DNA from: Bacteroidales bacterium
GTDB lineage: Bacteria; Bacteroidota; Bacteroidia; Bacteroidales; UBA932
DNA: 5,907 bases
Direction: 5' to 3'
Assembly (NCBI GenBank): GCA_018433265.1
Contig: JAHDRO010000386.1
Location: 1 to 5,907, forward strand
Shown: one piece after another, positions 1-5,907 of the stretch
Numbering within the stretch: the first letter of the stretch is position 1
Layout: every line of letters starts with the position of its first letter
Notes under the pieces: model-generated
Told to the model about the DNA's origin: nothing
What the model saw: the letters and a program-made list of their open reading frames with translations, nothing else
Database searches by the model: none
Made by a program: the position numbers and the translations under genes

Positions 1-558
1 GTATGTACAAAACATAACTCCTTTTTCTTTGTCAATCTTACAAAAAACGGCGGGCTTAGCACAGCTATGAAAGCTGGAATTGATACAGCCTTTTCCCCTT
101 TTATAGGATATATTGATGCAGATCTCCAAACCGCGCCTGAAGATTTTCACCTTCTAATACCATTTGTTAACGACTATGCCATGGTTATGGGTATCAGACA
201 AAACCGGCAAGATTCTTTCATTAAGGGTATCTCCTCAAAAATTGCCAATAGTTTCAGACGTTTCATGACAAAAGACGGGATCGAGGATACAGGTTGTCCT
301 CTTAAAATATTACGCACAGACTATGCAAAGAGGATACCTCTCTTCACAGGAATGCATCGATTCCTGCCTGCGTTGATAATGTTACAACCAGGCGGTACAG
401 TCAAGCAAGTTCCTGTCAGACATTTTCCAAGAGTTGCAGGCAAATCAAAATATAACCTGGCAAACCGTATGGTAGGTCCCTTTATAGACTGTTTTGCCTA
501 CAGATGGATGAAAAAAAGATATATAAACTACAGCATATCCACAAACAACCTTAATTAA
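1..558 (+). CDS. Family 2 glycosyltransferase, polyprenyl-phosphate sugar synthase type (5' partial)
   Basis: The gene is open from the first base; only the last 185 codons are present, so the N-terminal strands of the GT-A fold lie upstream. The frame continues before the ATG at 67 with KNGGLSTAMKAG, a conserved GT2 nucleotide-binding segment, so that ATG is an internal methionine. The metal/nucleotide-binding DXD is in IDADLQTAPEDF (about bases 112-147). Further family marks are DTGCPLK, GMHRFLPAL and RVAGKSKYNL, typical of DPM1/ArnC-like enzymes that transfer a sugar from a nucleotide donor to undecaprenyl or dolichyl phosphate at the cytoplasmic membrane face. The protein ends soon after the GKSKYN motif, without the two C-terminal membrane helices of ArnC, so it is probably peripheral. 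The stop lies 3 bp before a LAB_N gene and an ArnT-like gene follows, which supports a lipid-carrier pathway. The family call is strong; the sugar is not determined by sequence. Confidence 0.9.
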   Translation, partial: VCTKHNSFFFVNLTKNGGLSTAMKAGIDTAFSPFIGYIDADLQTAPEDFHLLIPFVNDYAMVMGIRQNRQDSFIKGISSKIANSFRRFMTKDGIEDTGCPLKILRTDYAKRIPLFTGMHRFLPALIMLQPGGTVKQVPVRHFPRVAGKSKYNLANRMVGPFIDCFAYRWMKKRYINYSISTNNLN

Positions 559-561
559 TCA

Positions 562-1182
562 ATGATGTATGTAATCGGCCTGATTGCCCAACTCTTTTTT
601 GGAGCTCGCACAATCTTGCAATGGATACTCTCAGAAAGGGCAAAAAAGGTTCTTTCTCCCTCCATATTTTGGATTTTGAGTCTGATAGCCTCATACCTGT
701 TCTTTATTTATGGTTGGCTAAGAGAGGATTTTGCAATTATTCTTGGACAGATGATTTCTTACTATATTTATATATGGAATTTGAAAATCAAGGGAATATG
801 GACAAAAATGTATAAAATATTAAGGATTTTGCTTCTGATAACTCCTGTCATTGCCATTGTTCTTGCTGCCGATAATGTTGATCAGTTTGTCTCAACATTT
901 TTCAAAAACGATAAAATTCCTATTTGGCTTGTAATTTTCGGATCTTTTGGACAAATATTGTTTACATTTCGCTTTATTTATCAGATCATTTACTCTGCAA
1001 AGAGAAACGAATCCATACTGCCACTTGGTTTCTGGATAATTAGTCTAACAGGCTCTTCTCTTATAATTATCTATGCTCTTATTCGTCTGGATCCAATTCT
1101 TATTTTGGGACAAAGTGCCGGATTTATTGCCTATATACGAAACATTATCATTTATACTAAACAGGGGAAAAACAGTCAATGA
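562..1182 (+). CDS. Tandem LAB_N-domain membrane protein, candidate lipid-linked sugar flippase
   Basis: This 206-residue, very hydrophobic protein has two copies of the lipid-A-biosynthesis N-terminal (LAB_N) domain, at about residues 6-73 and 127-194. Each copy has the pattern Gly-x3-Gln, Arg-x3-Gln, Pro-x2-Phe-Trp, an Arg-x-Asp loop, LGQ and a closing Asn. A separate hydrophobic helix (about 84-103) joins them, giving seven predicted helices in a 3+1+3 order. LAB_N was named from the N-terminus of some lipid A disaccharide synthases, but there is no glycosyltransferase domain here, so it should not be annotated as LpxB. As I recall, the fold is grouped with the PQ-loop/MtN3 (SWEET) transporters. 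It sits between a polyprenyl-phosphate GT2 and an ArnT-like enzyme, the place ArnE/ArnF occupy functionally in the Arn pathway, so flipping the lipid-linked sugar is my inference. The start is ATG 562 or the adjacent ATG 565. The 3' end overlaps the next gene by ATGA. Confidence 0.85.
   Translation: MMYVIGLIAQLFFGARTILQWILSERAKKVLSPSIFWILSLIASYLFFIYGWLREDFAIILGQMISYYIYIWNLKIKGIWTKMYKILRILLLITPVIAIVLAADNVDQFVSTFFKNDKIPIWLVIFGSFGQILFTFRFIYQIIYSAKRNESILPLGFWIISLTGSSLIIIYALIRLDPILILGQSAGFIAYIRNIIIYTKQGKNSQ
577..780 (+). repeat. LAB_N repeat copy 1 (protein-level)
   Basis: This encodes residues 6-73 of the tandem LAB_N protein. It aligns without gaps to residues 127-194 at a constant offset of 121 residues. 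Shared positions include G6, Q10, R16, Q20, S24, P33, F36, W37, S40, L41, S44, Y50, R54, D56, L61, G62, Q63, Y70 and N73. The DNA copies have diverged, so this is an old domain duplication and not a recent DNA repeat. Confidence 0.85.
940..1143 (+). repeat. LAB_N repeat copy 2 (protein-level)
   Basis: This encodes residues 127-194, the partner of copy 1. Conserved positions are G127, Q131, R137, Q141, S145, P154, F157, W158, S161, L162, S165, Y171, R175, D177, L182, G183, Q184, Y191 and N194. It has the more canonical LAB_N loop (ALIRLDPILILGQ), whereas copy 1 has REDFAIILGQ. Confidence 0.85.
1179..1182 (+). promoter_or_regulatory. ATGA stop/start overlap (translational coupling)
   Basis: The TGA stop of the LAB_N gene (1180-1182) overlaps the ATG of the GT39 gene (1179-1181). 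A purine stretch AGGGGA at 1163-1168, about 10 bases before the ATG, resembles a Shine-Dalgarno site. The overlap suggests coupled translation and matched amounts of the two membrane proteins. The overlap is seen directly; the coupling is inferred. Confidence 0.6.
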
Positions 1183-2831
1183 GACTACTCGAGAAATATA
1201 GATTTTTGATTTATCTAACCGCGGTCATCCCTCTTTTTATTTTAAGAGATTTCACGCCTGACAATGAATTACGATATCTAAGTATTGCTGATGAGGCTAT
1301 TAGGAATGGCAATCTGTTTACATTTACAAATCATGGCATCCCCTATGCCGATAAACCCCCACTCTATCTATGGATAGTAATGGCTGGCAAACTATTGTTC
1401 GGCCATCACAGCATGTTTTTTCTTGCTTTGTTTTCATATCTCCCAGCCTTAATAACTATCTATGTTATGGATAAGTGGACAAGCAAGTATGTCAATAGGC
1501 AAGCTTTAATTGCAGGGGAATTAATGCTTTTGACAAGCGTTTATTTCATGGGCGCAGGAGTTGTGGCAAGGATGGACATGTTGATGTGCATGTTCATAAC
1601 TCTCTCTCTCTATGTTTTTTACCGCATGTATATGGGAGATGGCAAAAAGTTTGACGGATTACTGTTTCCTCTCCTGGTCTTTATGGCAATCTTTTCAAAA
1701 GGGCCAATTGGTATTCTGGTACCGTTTGTCTCAACAGTCACTTTCCTTCTTCTCAGAAAAGACTATAAGGCGATCGGACGTTTTTGGGGAATAAAAACAC
1801 TCTCTGTCTTGCTTGTCCTTTGTTTGGTATGGTTTAGCATGGTTTGGACAGAAGGGGGAAAAGAGTATCTAAACAATCTCCTTTTCAATCAGACAGTCAA
1901 TCGCGCTGTTAACTCATTCCATCACAAAGAGCCATTTTATTATTATTTTGTATCTATCTTATACTCTCTATTTCCATGGTCTATCCTTGTTATATCAATG
2001 ATAATAAGAGGAATATCCAAAAGAACTAAAATTGACGAAGGTTTAAGTGATACACTTGAACAATTTTTTATAATAGTTGCTCTCTCTACATTCATTTTAC
2101 TATCTCTCATAAGCTCCAAACTGCAGATTTACCTTTTACCTGCATTTCCTTTTTTCATATATCTGACTCTCCTTTGGCTACCTAAATTTGGAGCTACAGG
2201 TTTTGGACCTTCAAGGTTTGTTAAAATCTCTCTTGAAATACCGGCATTTCTTCTAACTCTGGTCACACCTGCCTATTTCATTTATATTATGTCATCAAAC
2301 AGGCCTGAAACATACACTGTTACACCTCCTGCTTCAATTTTGATTCCCACTGCTCTTACAATTGTTTCAACAGCGGGAATTTTATCCCTATATATACTTC
2401 ACAGCAATAAAATGCAAATATACAAGGTTATATCAACCCTAGGTGCAGGAATTCTTTTGTCAGTTTTTATTGCCTCATTTGCTGTTCCTCAATTAAATCC
2501 ATTTATTGGTATGGGAACTCTTTGTAAAGAAGCCAAAGAGGTTGCAGAAAAAGAGGGAATTAGCAACTTTGTATATTACAGACTTAAACAAGCTGATAAT
2601 TTGGACGTTTATCTGGGAACACAACTTCAAGAGCTCTCTCTCGAAGAGTTAAAAAATATTGTTGACAAGCGGATGTCAGAGGAAAAGGAAGATCCATCCA
2701 GACAGATAGGAGAACGGTCCATTCTCTTTGTCAAACAATCCCATATGTTAGAAAAAGATAAAGAGGCTGCAACACTTCTCGAAAAATATGAAAAGCATCC
2801 TGTTGGAAAATATTTCTTTATTATTCTATAA
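1179..2831 (+). CDS. ArnT/PMT-like family 39 glycosyltransferase
   Basis: This 550-residue polytopic inner-membrane enzyme is close to ArnT in length and plan. It probably moves a sugar from a polyprenyl-phosphate donor to a periplasmic acceptor such as lipid A or LPS core. The first periplasmic loop holds PDNELRY (residues 27-33), matching the ArnT PDETRY region, followed by YADKPPLYLW (56-65), matching YFEKP of ArnT. Asp133 in VARMDM fits the conserved Asp of the next loop, and FSKGPIG (172-178) fits the MTKG segment. About a dozen hydrophobic segments follow to about residue 435. Residues 436-550 form a soluble, probably periplasmic, C-terminal domain. When R-Y is aligned, the first acid of the usual Asp-Glu pair is Asn29, with Asp28 one residue earlier. 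The gene overlaps the LAB_N gene by 4 bp and ends 6 bp before an epimerase gene. The family is clear; donor sugar and acceptor are not. Confidence 0.88.
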   Translation: MRLLEKYRFLIYLTAVIPLFILRDFTPDNELRYLSIADEAIRNGNLFTFTNHGIPYADKPPLYLWIVMAGKLLFGHHSMFFLALFSYLPALITIYVMDKWTSKYVNRQALIAGELMLLTSVYFMGAGVVARMDMLMCMFITLSLYVFYRMYMGDGKKFDGLLFPLLVFMAIFSKGPIGILVPFVSTVTFLLLRKDYKAIGRFWGIKTLSVLLVLCLVWFSMVWTEGGKEYLNNLLFNQTVNRAVNSFHHKEPFYYYFVSILYSLFPWSILVISMIIRGISKRTKIDEGLSDTLEQFFIIVALSTFILLSLISSKLQIYLLPAFPFFIYLTLLWLPKFGATGFGPSRFVKISLEIPAFLLTLVTPAYFIYIMSSNRPETYTVTPPASILIPTALTIVSTAGILSLYILHSNKMQIYKVISTLGAGILLSVFIASFAVPQLNPFIGMGTLCKEAKEVAEKEGISNFVYYRLKQADNLDVYLGTQLQELSLEELKNIVDKRMSEEKEDPSRQIGERSILFVKQSHMLEKDKEAATLLEKYEKHPVGKYFFIIL

Positions 2832-2837
2832 TAAATT

Positions 2838-3842
2838 ATGAAGATTTTAATTACCGGATCGGCAGGTTTCATAGGACATTACGCAGCAATGCATTATGCT
2901 CTAAAGGGAAGCGAAGTGGTCGGTCTGGACAATCTCAACGACTATTACGACGTTAACCTGAAATACTACAGAGGTTTTATCAGTGGCTTTAACTTCCAGG
3001 AGACAGAGCCAGGTCAAATAGTCAGGAGCACAAAATACGATAATTATCGCTTTATCAGAGGAGATTTGACTGACAAAAATCTTCTCGATAAGCTTTTTGA
3101 TAATGAAAAATTTGATATAGTTTGCAATCTTGCGGCACAGGCAGGCGTAAGATATTCAATAGAAAAACCCTACTCCTATATCAATTCCAACATTATTGGA
3201 TTTATGAACATATTGGAAGCCTGCAGGCACAATCCTGTCAAGCATCTCGTTTTCGCCAGCTCGAGCAGTGTCTATGGAATGAACAGCAAAGTTCCGTTTA
3301 GTGAAGACGACAAATGCGATTCTCCTGCAAGCCTGTATGCTGCAACTAAAAAAGCTGATGAACTGATGGCATACGCATATAGCTCCCTTTATAAAATTCC
3401 TTCCACCGGTCTTCGATTTTTCACTGTCTACGGACCTCTTGGAAGGCCTGATATGGCTCCTGATATATTCTTAAAAGCTATAATAGAAGGTAGACCCATC
3501 AGACTGTTCAATCACGGAAATATGTTCAGAGATTTCACATATATCGACGATATAATTCAAGGTCTTTCTACTGTCATCGATTCTCCTTCTCCTTCAGGAG
3601 CTATCCCTTACAAACTTTATAACATAGGCAACAGCTCTCCTGTCCCGCTTCTGGACTTTATAAAAACCATTGAAGAAGTAACCGGTAAAAAGGCAATTAT
3701 TCAAATGGAAGAGATGCAGCCGGGAGATGTAACAATCACATATGCAGACACAACAAAACTGCAGAATGAATTTGGTTATAAACCCCAAACTTCTGTTCGC
3801 AAAGGGCTTGAAGCTCTCTACAAAAGCATATTGAATCTTTAG
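2838..3842 (+). CDS. NAD-dependent nucleotide-sugar epimerase, UDP-glucuronate 4-epimerase-like
   Basis: This 334-residue cytoplasmic enzyme of the extended short-chain dehydrogenase family has the usual full length. The NAD-binding GxxGxxG is TGSAGFIG (residues 6-13), with Asp31 at the end of strand 2. The LDNLNDYYDVNLKYYR stretch (30-45) is typical of the CapI/GAE group that converts UDP-glucuronate to UDP-galacturonate. The SSSSVYG motif (141-147) supplies the catalytic serine, and Tyr167 and Lys171 form YxxxK. RFFTVYGPLGRPDMAPDIF and FRDFTYIDDI are further marks of the GAE group. Residues about 46-70 form a longer loop than in the shortest members. It lies 6 bp after the GT39 gene and 10 bp before a GH92 gene, without a visible Shine-Dalgarno site. 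In this operon it plausibly supplies the nucleotide sugar used by the GT2. A UDP-glucose or UDP-N-acetylhexosamine 4-epimerase is the main alternative. Confidence 0.88.
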   Translation: MKILITGSAGFIGHYAAMHYALKGSEVVGLDNLNDYYDVNLKYYRGFISGFNFQETEPGQIVRSTKYDNYRFIRGDLTDKNLLDKLFDNEKFDIVCNLAAQAGVRYSIEKPYSYINSNIIGFMNILEACRHNPVKHLVFASSSSVYGMNSKVPFSEDDKCDSPASLYAATKKADELMAYAYSSLYKIPSTGLRFFTVYGPLGRPDMAPDIFLKAIIEGRPIRLFNHGNMFRDFTYIDDIIQGLSTVIDSPSPSGAIPYKLYNIGNSSPVPLLDFIKTIEEVTGKKAIIQMEEMQPGDVTITYADTTKLQNEFGYKPQTSVRKGLEALYKSILNL

Positions 3843-3852
3843 ATATTTTGCT

Positions 3853-3924
3853 ATGAAACAACTATTTCGCATATTGATTATTTCCATAATCACCAATGCT
3901 CTATTATGCACTGTTTCGGTAGCA
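3853..3924 (+). other. Signal peptide of the GH92 enzyme
   Basis: Residues 1-24 have a basic start (Lys2, Arg6), a hydrophobic core (LFRILIISII) and a likely signal peptidase I site after Ser-Val-Ala (residues 22-24). Cys19 is preceded by Ala-Leu-Leu, which is not a proper lipobox because the residue before Cys should be small. The enzyme is therefore more likely periplasmic or released than a surface lipoprotein. Confidence 0.7.
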
Positions 3925-5907
3925 AACAATAAAGATTTTAAGAAAATTGTCAAATATGTAAACCCTTTTATTGGCACAGGTGGTCATGGTCACACATTTC
4001 CAGGTGCCACTTATCCATTCGGAATGATGCAACTTAGCCCTGACACGAGATTTTCCGGCTGGGATGGATGCTCTGGATATCACTACTCTGATTCAACAAT
4101 ATACGGATTCAGCCATACTCATCTCAACGGCACAGGTTGTGAAGATTACTGTGATATTCTGCTAATGCCTGTAGTAGAATATACAAATGAAATAATTCAC
4201 CGGGAGCTTTACAAGTCGCCTTTTTCTCATAAAAATGAATCTGCTTCTCCAGGTTACTACAGAGTACTTCTCAACAATGGGAACATCCTTGCTGAACTTA
4301 CAACAGGCAAAAGAGCCGGAATGCACAGATATACCTATTGTAAATCCATACCCGGAAACCCTCAATTAATTTTAGACCTCACCCACAGAGACCTTTTGCT
4401 CGATTCCCACATTGAAATTATAGACAGTAATACTCTACAGGGCTACAGACGCTCTTCATCCTGGGCAAAAGATCAGATATTATATTTTTACATGAAGTTC
4501 TCCGAACCAATTATCTCTAAAATATCAGACAACAAAAAAGCTCTTTTTACATTTTCTCCCAACAAGTCGGGAGAAATTTTAATAAAAGTTGGTATTTCAT
4601 CTGTATCATGCGATAATGCACGACTTAACCTCATGTCAGAAATCAAAAAATGGGACTTTGACCAAGTCAGAAAAAGCACTTCTGATGCGTGGGAAAAGTA
4701 TTTGAGCAAAATAGAAGTTGTACCATATGAAGGAGACAATTATTACAACAATCTGATTACCTTTTATACAGCACTTTATCATACAGCCATATCTCCTAAT
4801 CTATACTCCGATGTTAATGGTGAATACAGAGGCATGGATAGAAAAATCCATATTGCTGAAGATTATGATCAATATACTGTTTTTTCACTTTGGGACACAT
4901 ATAGAGCATTGCACCCGCTTTTTACAATTATTGAAAATGAAAGAAACAACCACTTCATTAAATCCTTTCTTTCTATCTATGAACAGGCAGGCAAACTCCC
5001 AATCTGGGAACTTAGCGGCAATGAAACCAACTGCATGATAGGATATCACTCAGTGTCGGTGATTAACGATGCCTATTCCAAAGGTTTCAAGGGATTCGAT
5101 GGTCAAAAGGCACTCCAAGCAATGGTAAACAGTTCAAAAGTTAAGGAATTCGCAATAGATCTTATCCCTGAATATGGATATGTTCCTGCAGAGTTAGAAC
5201 ATGAATCTGTTTCCAAAACCCTTGAATACGCCTATGACGACTGGAACATAGCCATGATGGCAAAGCAACTGGACAATGAAGAAATATACAGAGAGTATAT
5301 CACAAGGGCACAGTTCTACAAAAACATCTTCGACAGCACTACTGGTTTTATGAAACCTAAAATTCGCGGAAGATGGCTTACCCCTTTCGATCCGTCAGAA
5401 ATCAATGTTCATTATACTGAGGCAAATTCATGGCAATACAGTTTCTATGTACCACATGACATTGAAACATTTATAAAACTATCAGGAGGAGATGCAGCCT
5501 TTATCAAACGCCTCGATGCACTATTTAATGCTCCATCAAAAATGAAAGGCTGGACATCTGCAGATGTAACAGGCTTGATAGGAATGTACGCTCATGGCAA
5601 CGAGCCGAGTCATCACATTGCATATTTATACAACTATGCCGGTCAACCTGCCTCTACTCAAAGATTAGTAAGAAATATAATGAACAATCTATATAAACCA
5701 ACACCCGACGGGCTTTGCGGTAATGAAGACTGTGGACAAATGTCTGCATGGTATGTTTTAAGTTCTATGGGGTTTTATTCTGTTTGTCCTGGAGATAAGA
5801 GCTATGCAACAGGTTCTCCATTATTCAAAAAAATCATAATTCATACCGGCAATGGCAAACAGTTTATTATAAGTGCACCCTCTAACAGCGATGAAAACAT
5901 ATATGTA
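3853..5907 (+). CDS. GH92 calcium-dependent exo-alpha-mannosidase (3' partial)
   Basis: The frame is open from ATG 3853 to the window edge (685 codons); family members are usually about 740-770 residues, so only the C-terminal end is missing. An in-frame TGA at 3832 and no other start support this ATG. Residues 1-24 are a signal peptide. The N-terminal beta-sandwich domain (about 35-280) opens with VNPFIGTGGHGHTFPGATYP. The (alpha/alpha)6 catalytic domain follows, with YHTAISPNLYSDVNGEYRG, FSLWDTYRALHPLFT, TEANSWQYSFYVPHD, HGNEPSHH (Glu584, the expected general acid) and GNEDCGQMSAWYV (residues 623-635, with Asp626 in the expected base region). GH92 enzymes remove terminal alpha-linked mannose by an inverting, calcium-dependent mechanism, and the GNEDCGQMSAW form resembles alpha-1,2-acting members; the linkage is not proven. 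It lies 10 bp after the epimerase gene and is probably in the same transcript. Its link to the sugar-transfer genes is uncertain. Confidence 0.95.
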   Translation, partial: MKQLFRILIISIITNALLCTVSVANNKDFKKIVKYVNPFIGTGGHGHTFPGATYPFGMMQLSPDTRFSGWDGCSGYHYSDSTIYGFSHTHLNGTGCEDYCDILLMPVVEYTNEIIHRELYKSPFSHKNESASPGYYRVLLNNGNILAELTTGKRAGMHRYTYCKSIPGNPQLILDLTHRDLLLDSHIEIIDSNTLQGYRRSSSWAKDQILYFYMKFSEPIISKISDNKKALFTFSPNKSGEILIKVGISSVSCDNARLNLMSEIKKWDFDQVRKSTSDAWEKYLSKIEVVPYEGDNYYNNLITFYTALYHTAISPNLYSDVNGEYRGMDRKIHIAEDYDQYTVFSLWDTYRALHPLFTIIENERNNHFIKSFLSIYEQAGKLPIWELSGNETNCMIGYHSVSVINDAYSKGFKGFDGQKALQAMVNSSKVKEFAIDLIPEYGYVPAELEHESVSKTLEYAYDDWNIAMMAKQLDNEEIYREYITRAQFYKNIFDSTTGFMKPKIRGRWLTPFDPSEINVHYTEANSWQYSFYVPHDIETFIKLSGGDAAFIKRLDALFNAPSKMKGWTSADVTGLIGMYAHGNEPSHHIAYLYNYAGQPASTQRLVRNIMNNLYKPTPDGLCGNEDCGQMSAWYVLSSMGFYSVCPGDKSYATGSPLFKKIIIHTGNGKQFIISAPSNSDENIYV

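Noticed and set aside
2..16. Inverted repeat TATGT-ACAAA-ACATA at the left edge
   Set aside because: A 5-bp stem in AT-rich coding sequence is expected by chance and sits inside the GT2 gene.
621..815. Open frame of 64 codons on the + strand
   Set aside because: It lies wholly inside the LAB_N gene in another frame, has no recognisable family features, and the LAB_N frame is clearly the coding one.
562..1182. Annotation of this gene as lipid A disaccharide synthase
   Set aside because: Only the LAB_N domain is present, twice; the LpxB glycosyltransferase domain is absent.
1612..1794. Open frame of 60 codons on the + strand
   Set aside because: It is out of frame inside the GT39 gene, across conserved GT39 segments; its position just after the CT tract is coincidental.
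2627..2872. Open frame of 81 codons on the - strand
   Set aside because: It is antisense to the end of the GT39 gene and the start of the epimerase, rich in Ser and Phe as expected for a reverse-strand shadow.
3841..3852. TATTTTG before the GH92 start, resembling a Bacteroidota -7 box
   Set aside because: It is one base short of TAnnTTTG, lies only a few bases from the ATG, and no convincing TTG -33 element is at the right distance.
3594..3977. Open frame of 127 codons on the - strand across the epimerase/GH92 junction
   Set aside because: Both + strand genes are conserved through this stretch, and the reverse translation shows no domain or motif.
4162..4739. Two open frames on the - strand (4162-4365 and 4488-4739)
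   Set aside because: Both are antisense to the GH92 N-terminal domain, which is continuous and conserved on the + strand.
4811..5038. Open frame of 75 codons on the + strand
   Set aside because: It is out of frame within the GH92 catalytic domain, over the conserved FSLWDTYRALHPLFT region.

Overview
The window looks like a piece of a Bacteroidota chromosome, probably order Bacteroidales. The DNA is AT-rich, most start codons have A/T-rich upstream sequence rather than a clear Shine-Dalgarno site, and the protein families (a DPM1-like GT2, a LAB_N membrane protein, an ArnT-like GT39, a UDP-glucuronate-4-epimerase-like SDR and a GH92 alpha-mannosidase) are typical of that group. The genus cannot be told from the sequence. 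All genes are on the + strand and tightly packed. Gaps are 3 bp, a 4-bp ATGA overlap, 6 bp and 10 bp, so this reads as one transcription unit. Both ends of the window cut through genes.

Layout: 1-558 is the 3' part of a family 2 polyprenyl-phosphate glycosyltransferase. 562-1182 is a small integral membrane protein made of two LAB_N repeats joined by an extra helix. 1179-2831 is an ArnT/PMT-type family 39 glycosyltransferase. 2838-3842 is a UDP-glucuronate-4-epimerase-like nucleotide-sugar epimerase. 3853 to the window end is a secreted GH92 exo-alpha-mannosidase lacking only its C-terminal end. No RNA gene, mobile element, CRISPR array, terminator or convincing promoter is visible, and there is no intergenic stretch longer than 10 bp.

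Read together, the first four genes fit a lipid-carrier sugar-transfer pathway. The epimerase would make the nucleotide sugar (UDP-galacturonate if it is a true GlcA epimerase). The GT2 would load the sugar onto undecaprenyl phosphate at the cytoplasmic face. The tandem LAB_N protein is a candidate for moving the loaded lipid across the inner membrane. The GT39 enzyme would then transfer the sugar to lipid A, core or another periplasmic acceptor. This parallels Arn (ArnC, ArnE/F, ArnT) and the rhizobial RgtE/Rgt galacturonate system, but the flippase slot holds an unrelated, SWEET-like 3+1+3 helix protein. That is the most interesting point in the window. The GH92 gene may be co-transcribed, but its role in the pathway is unclear.
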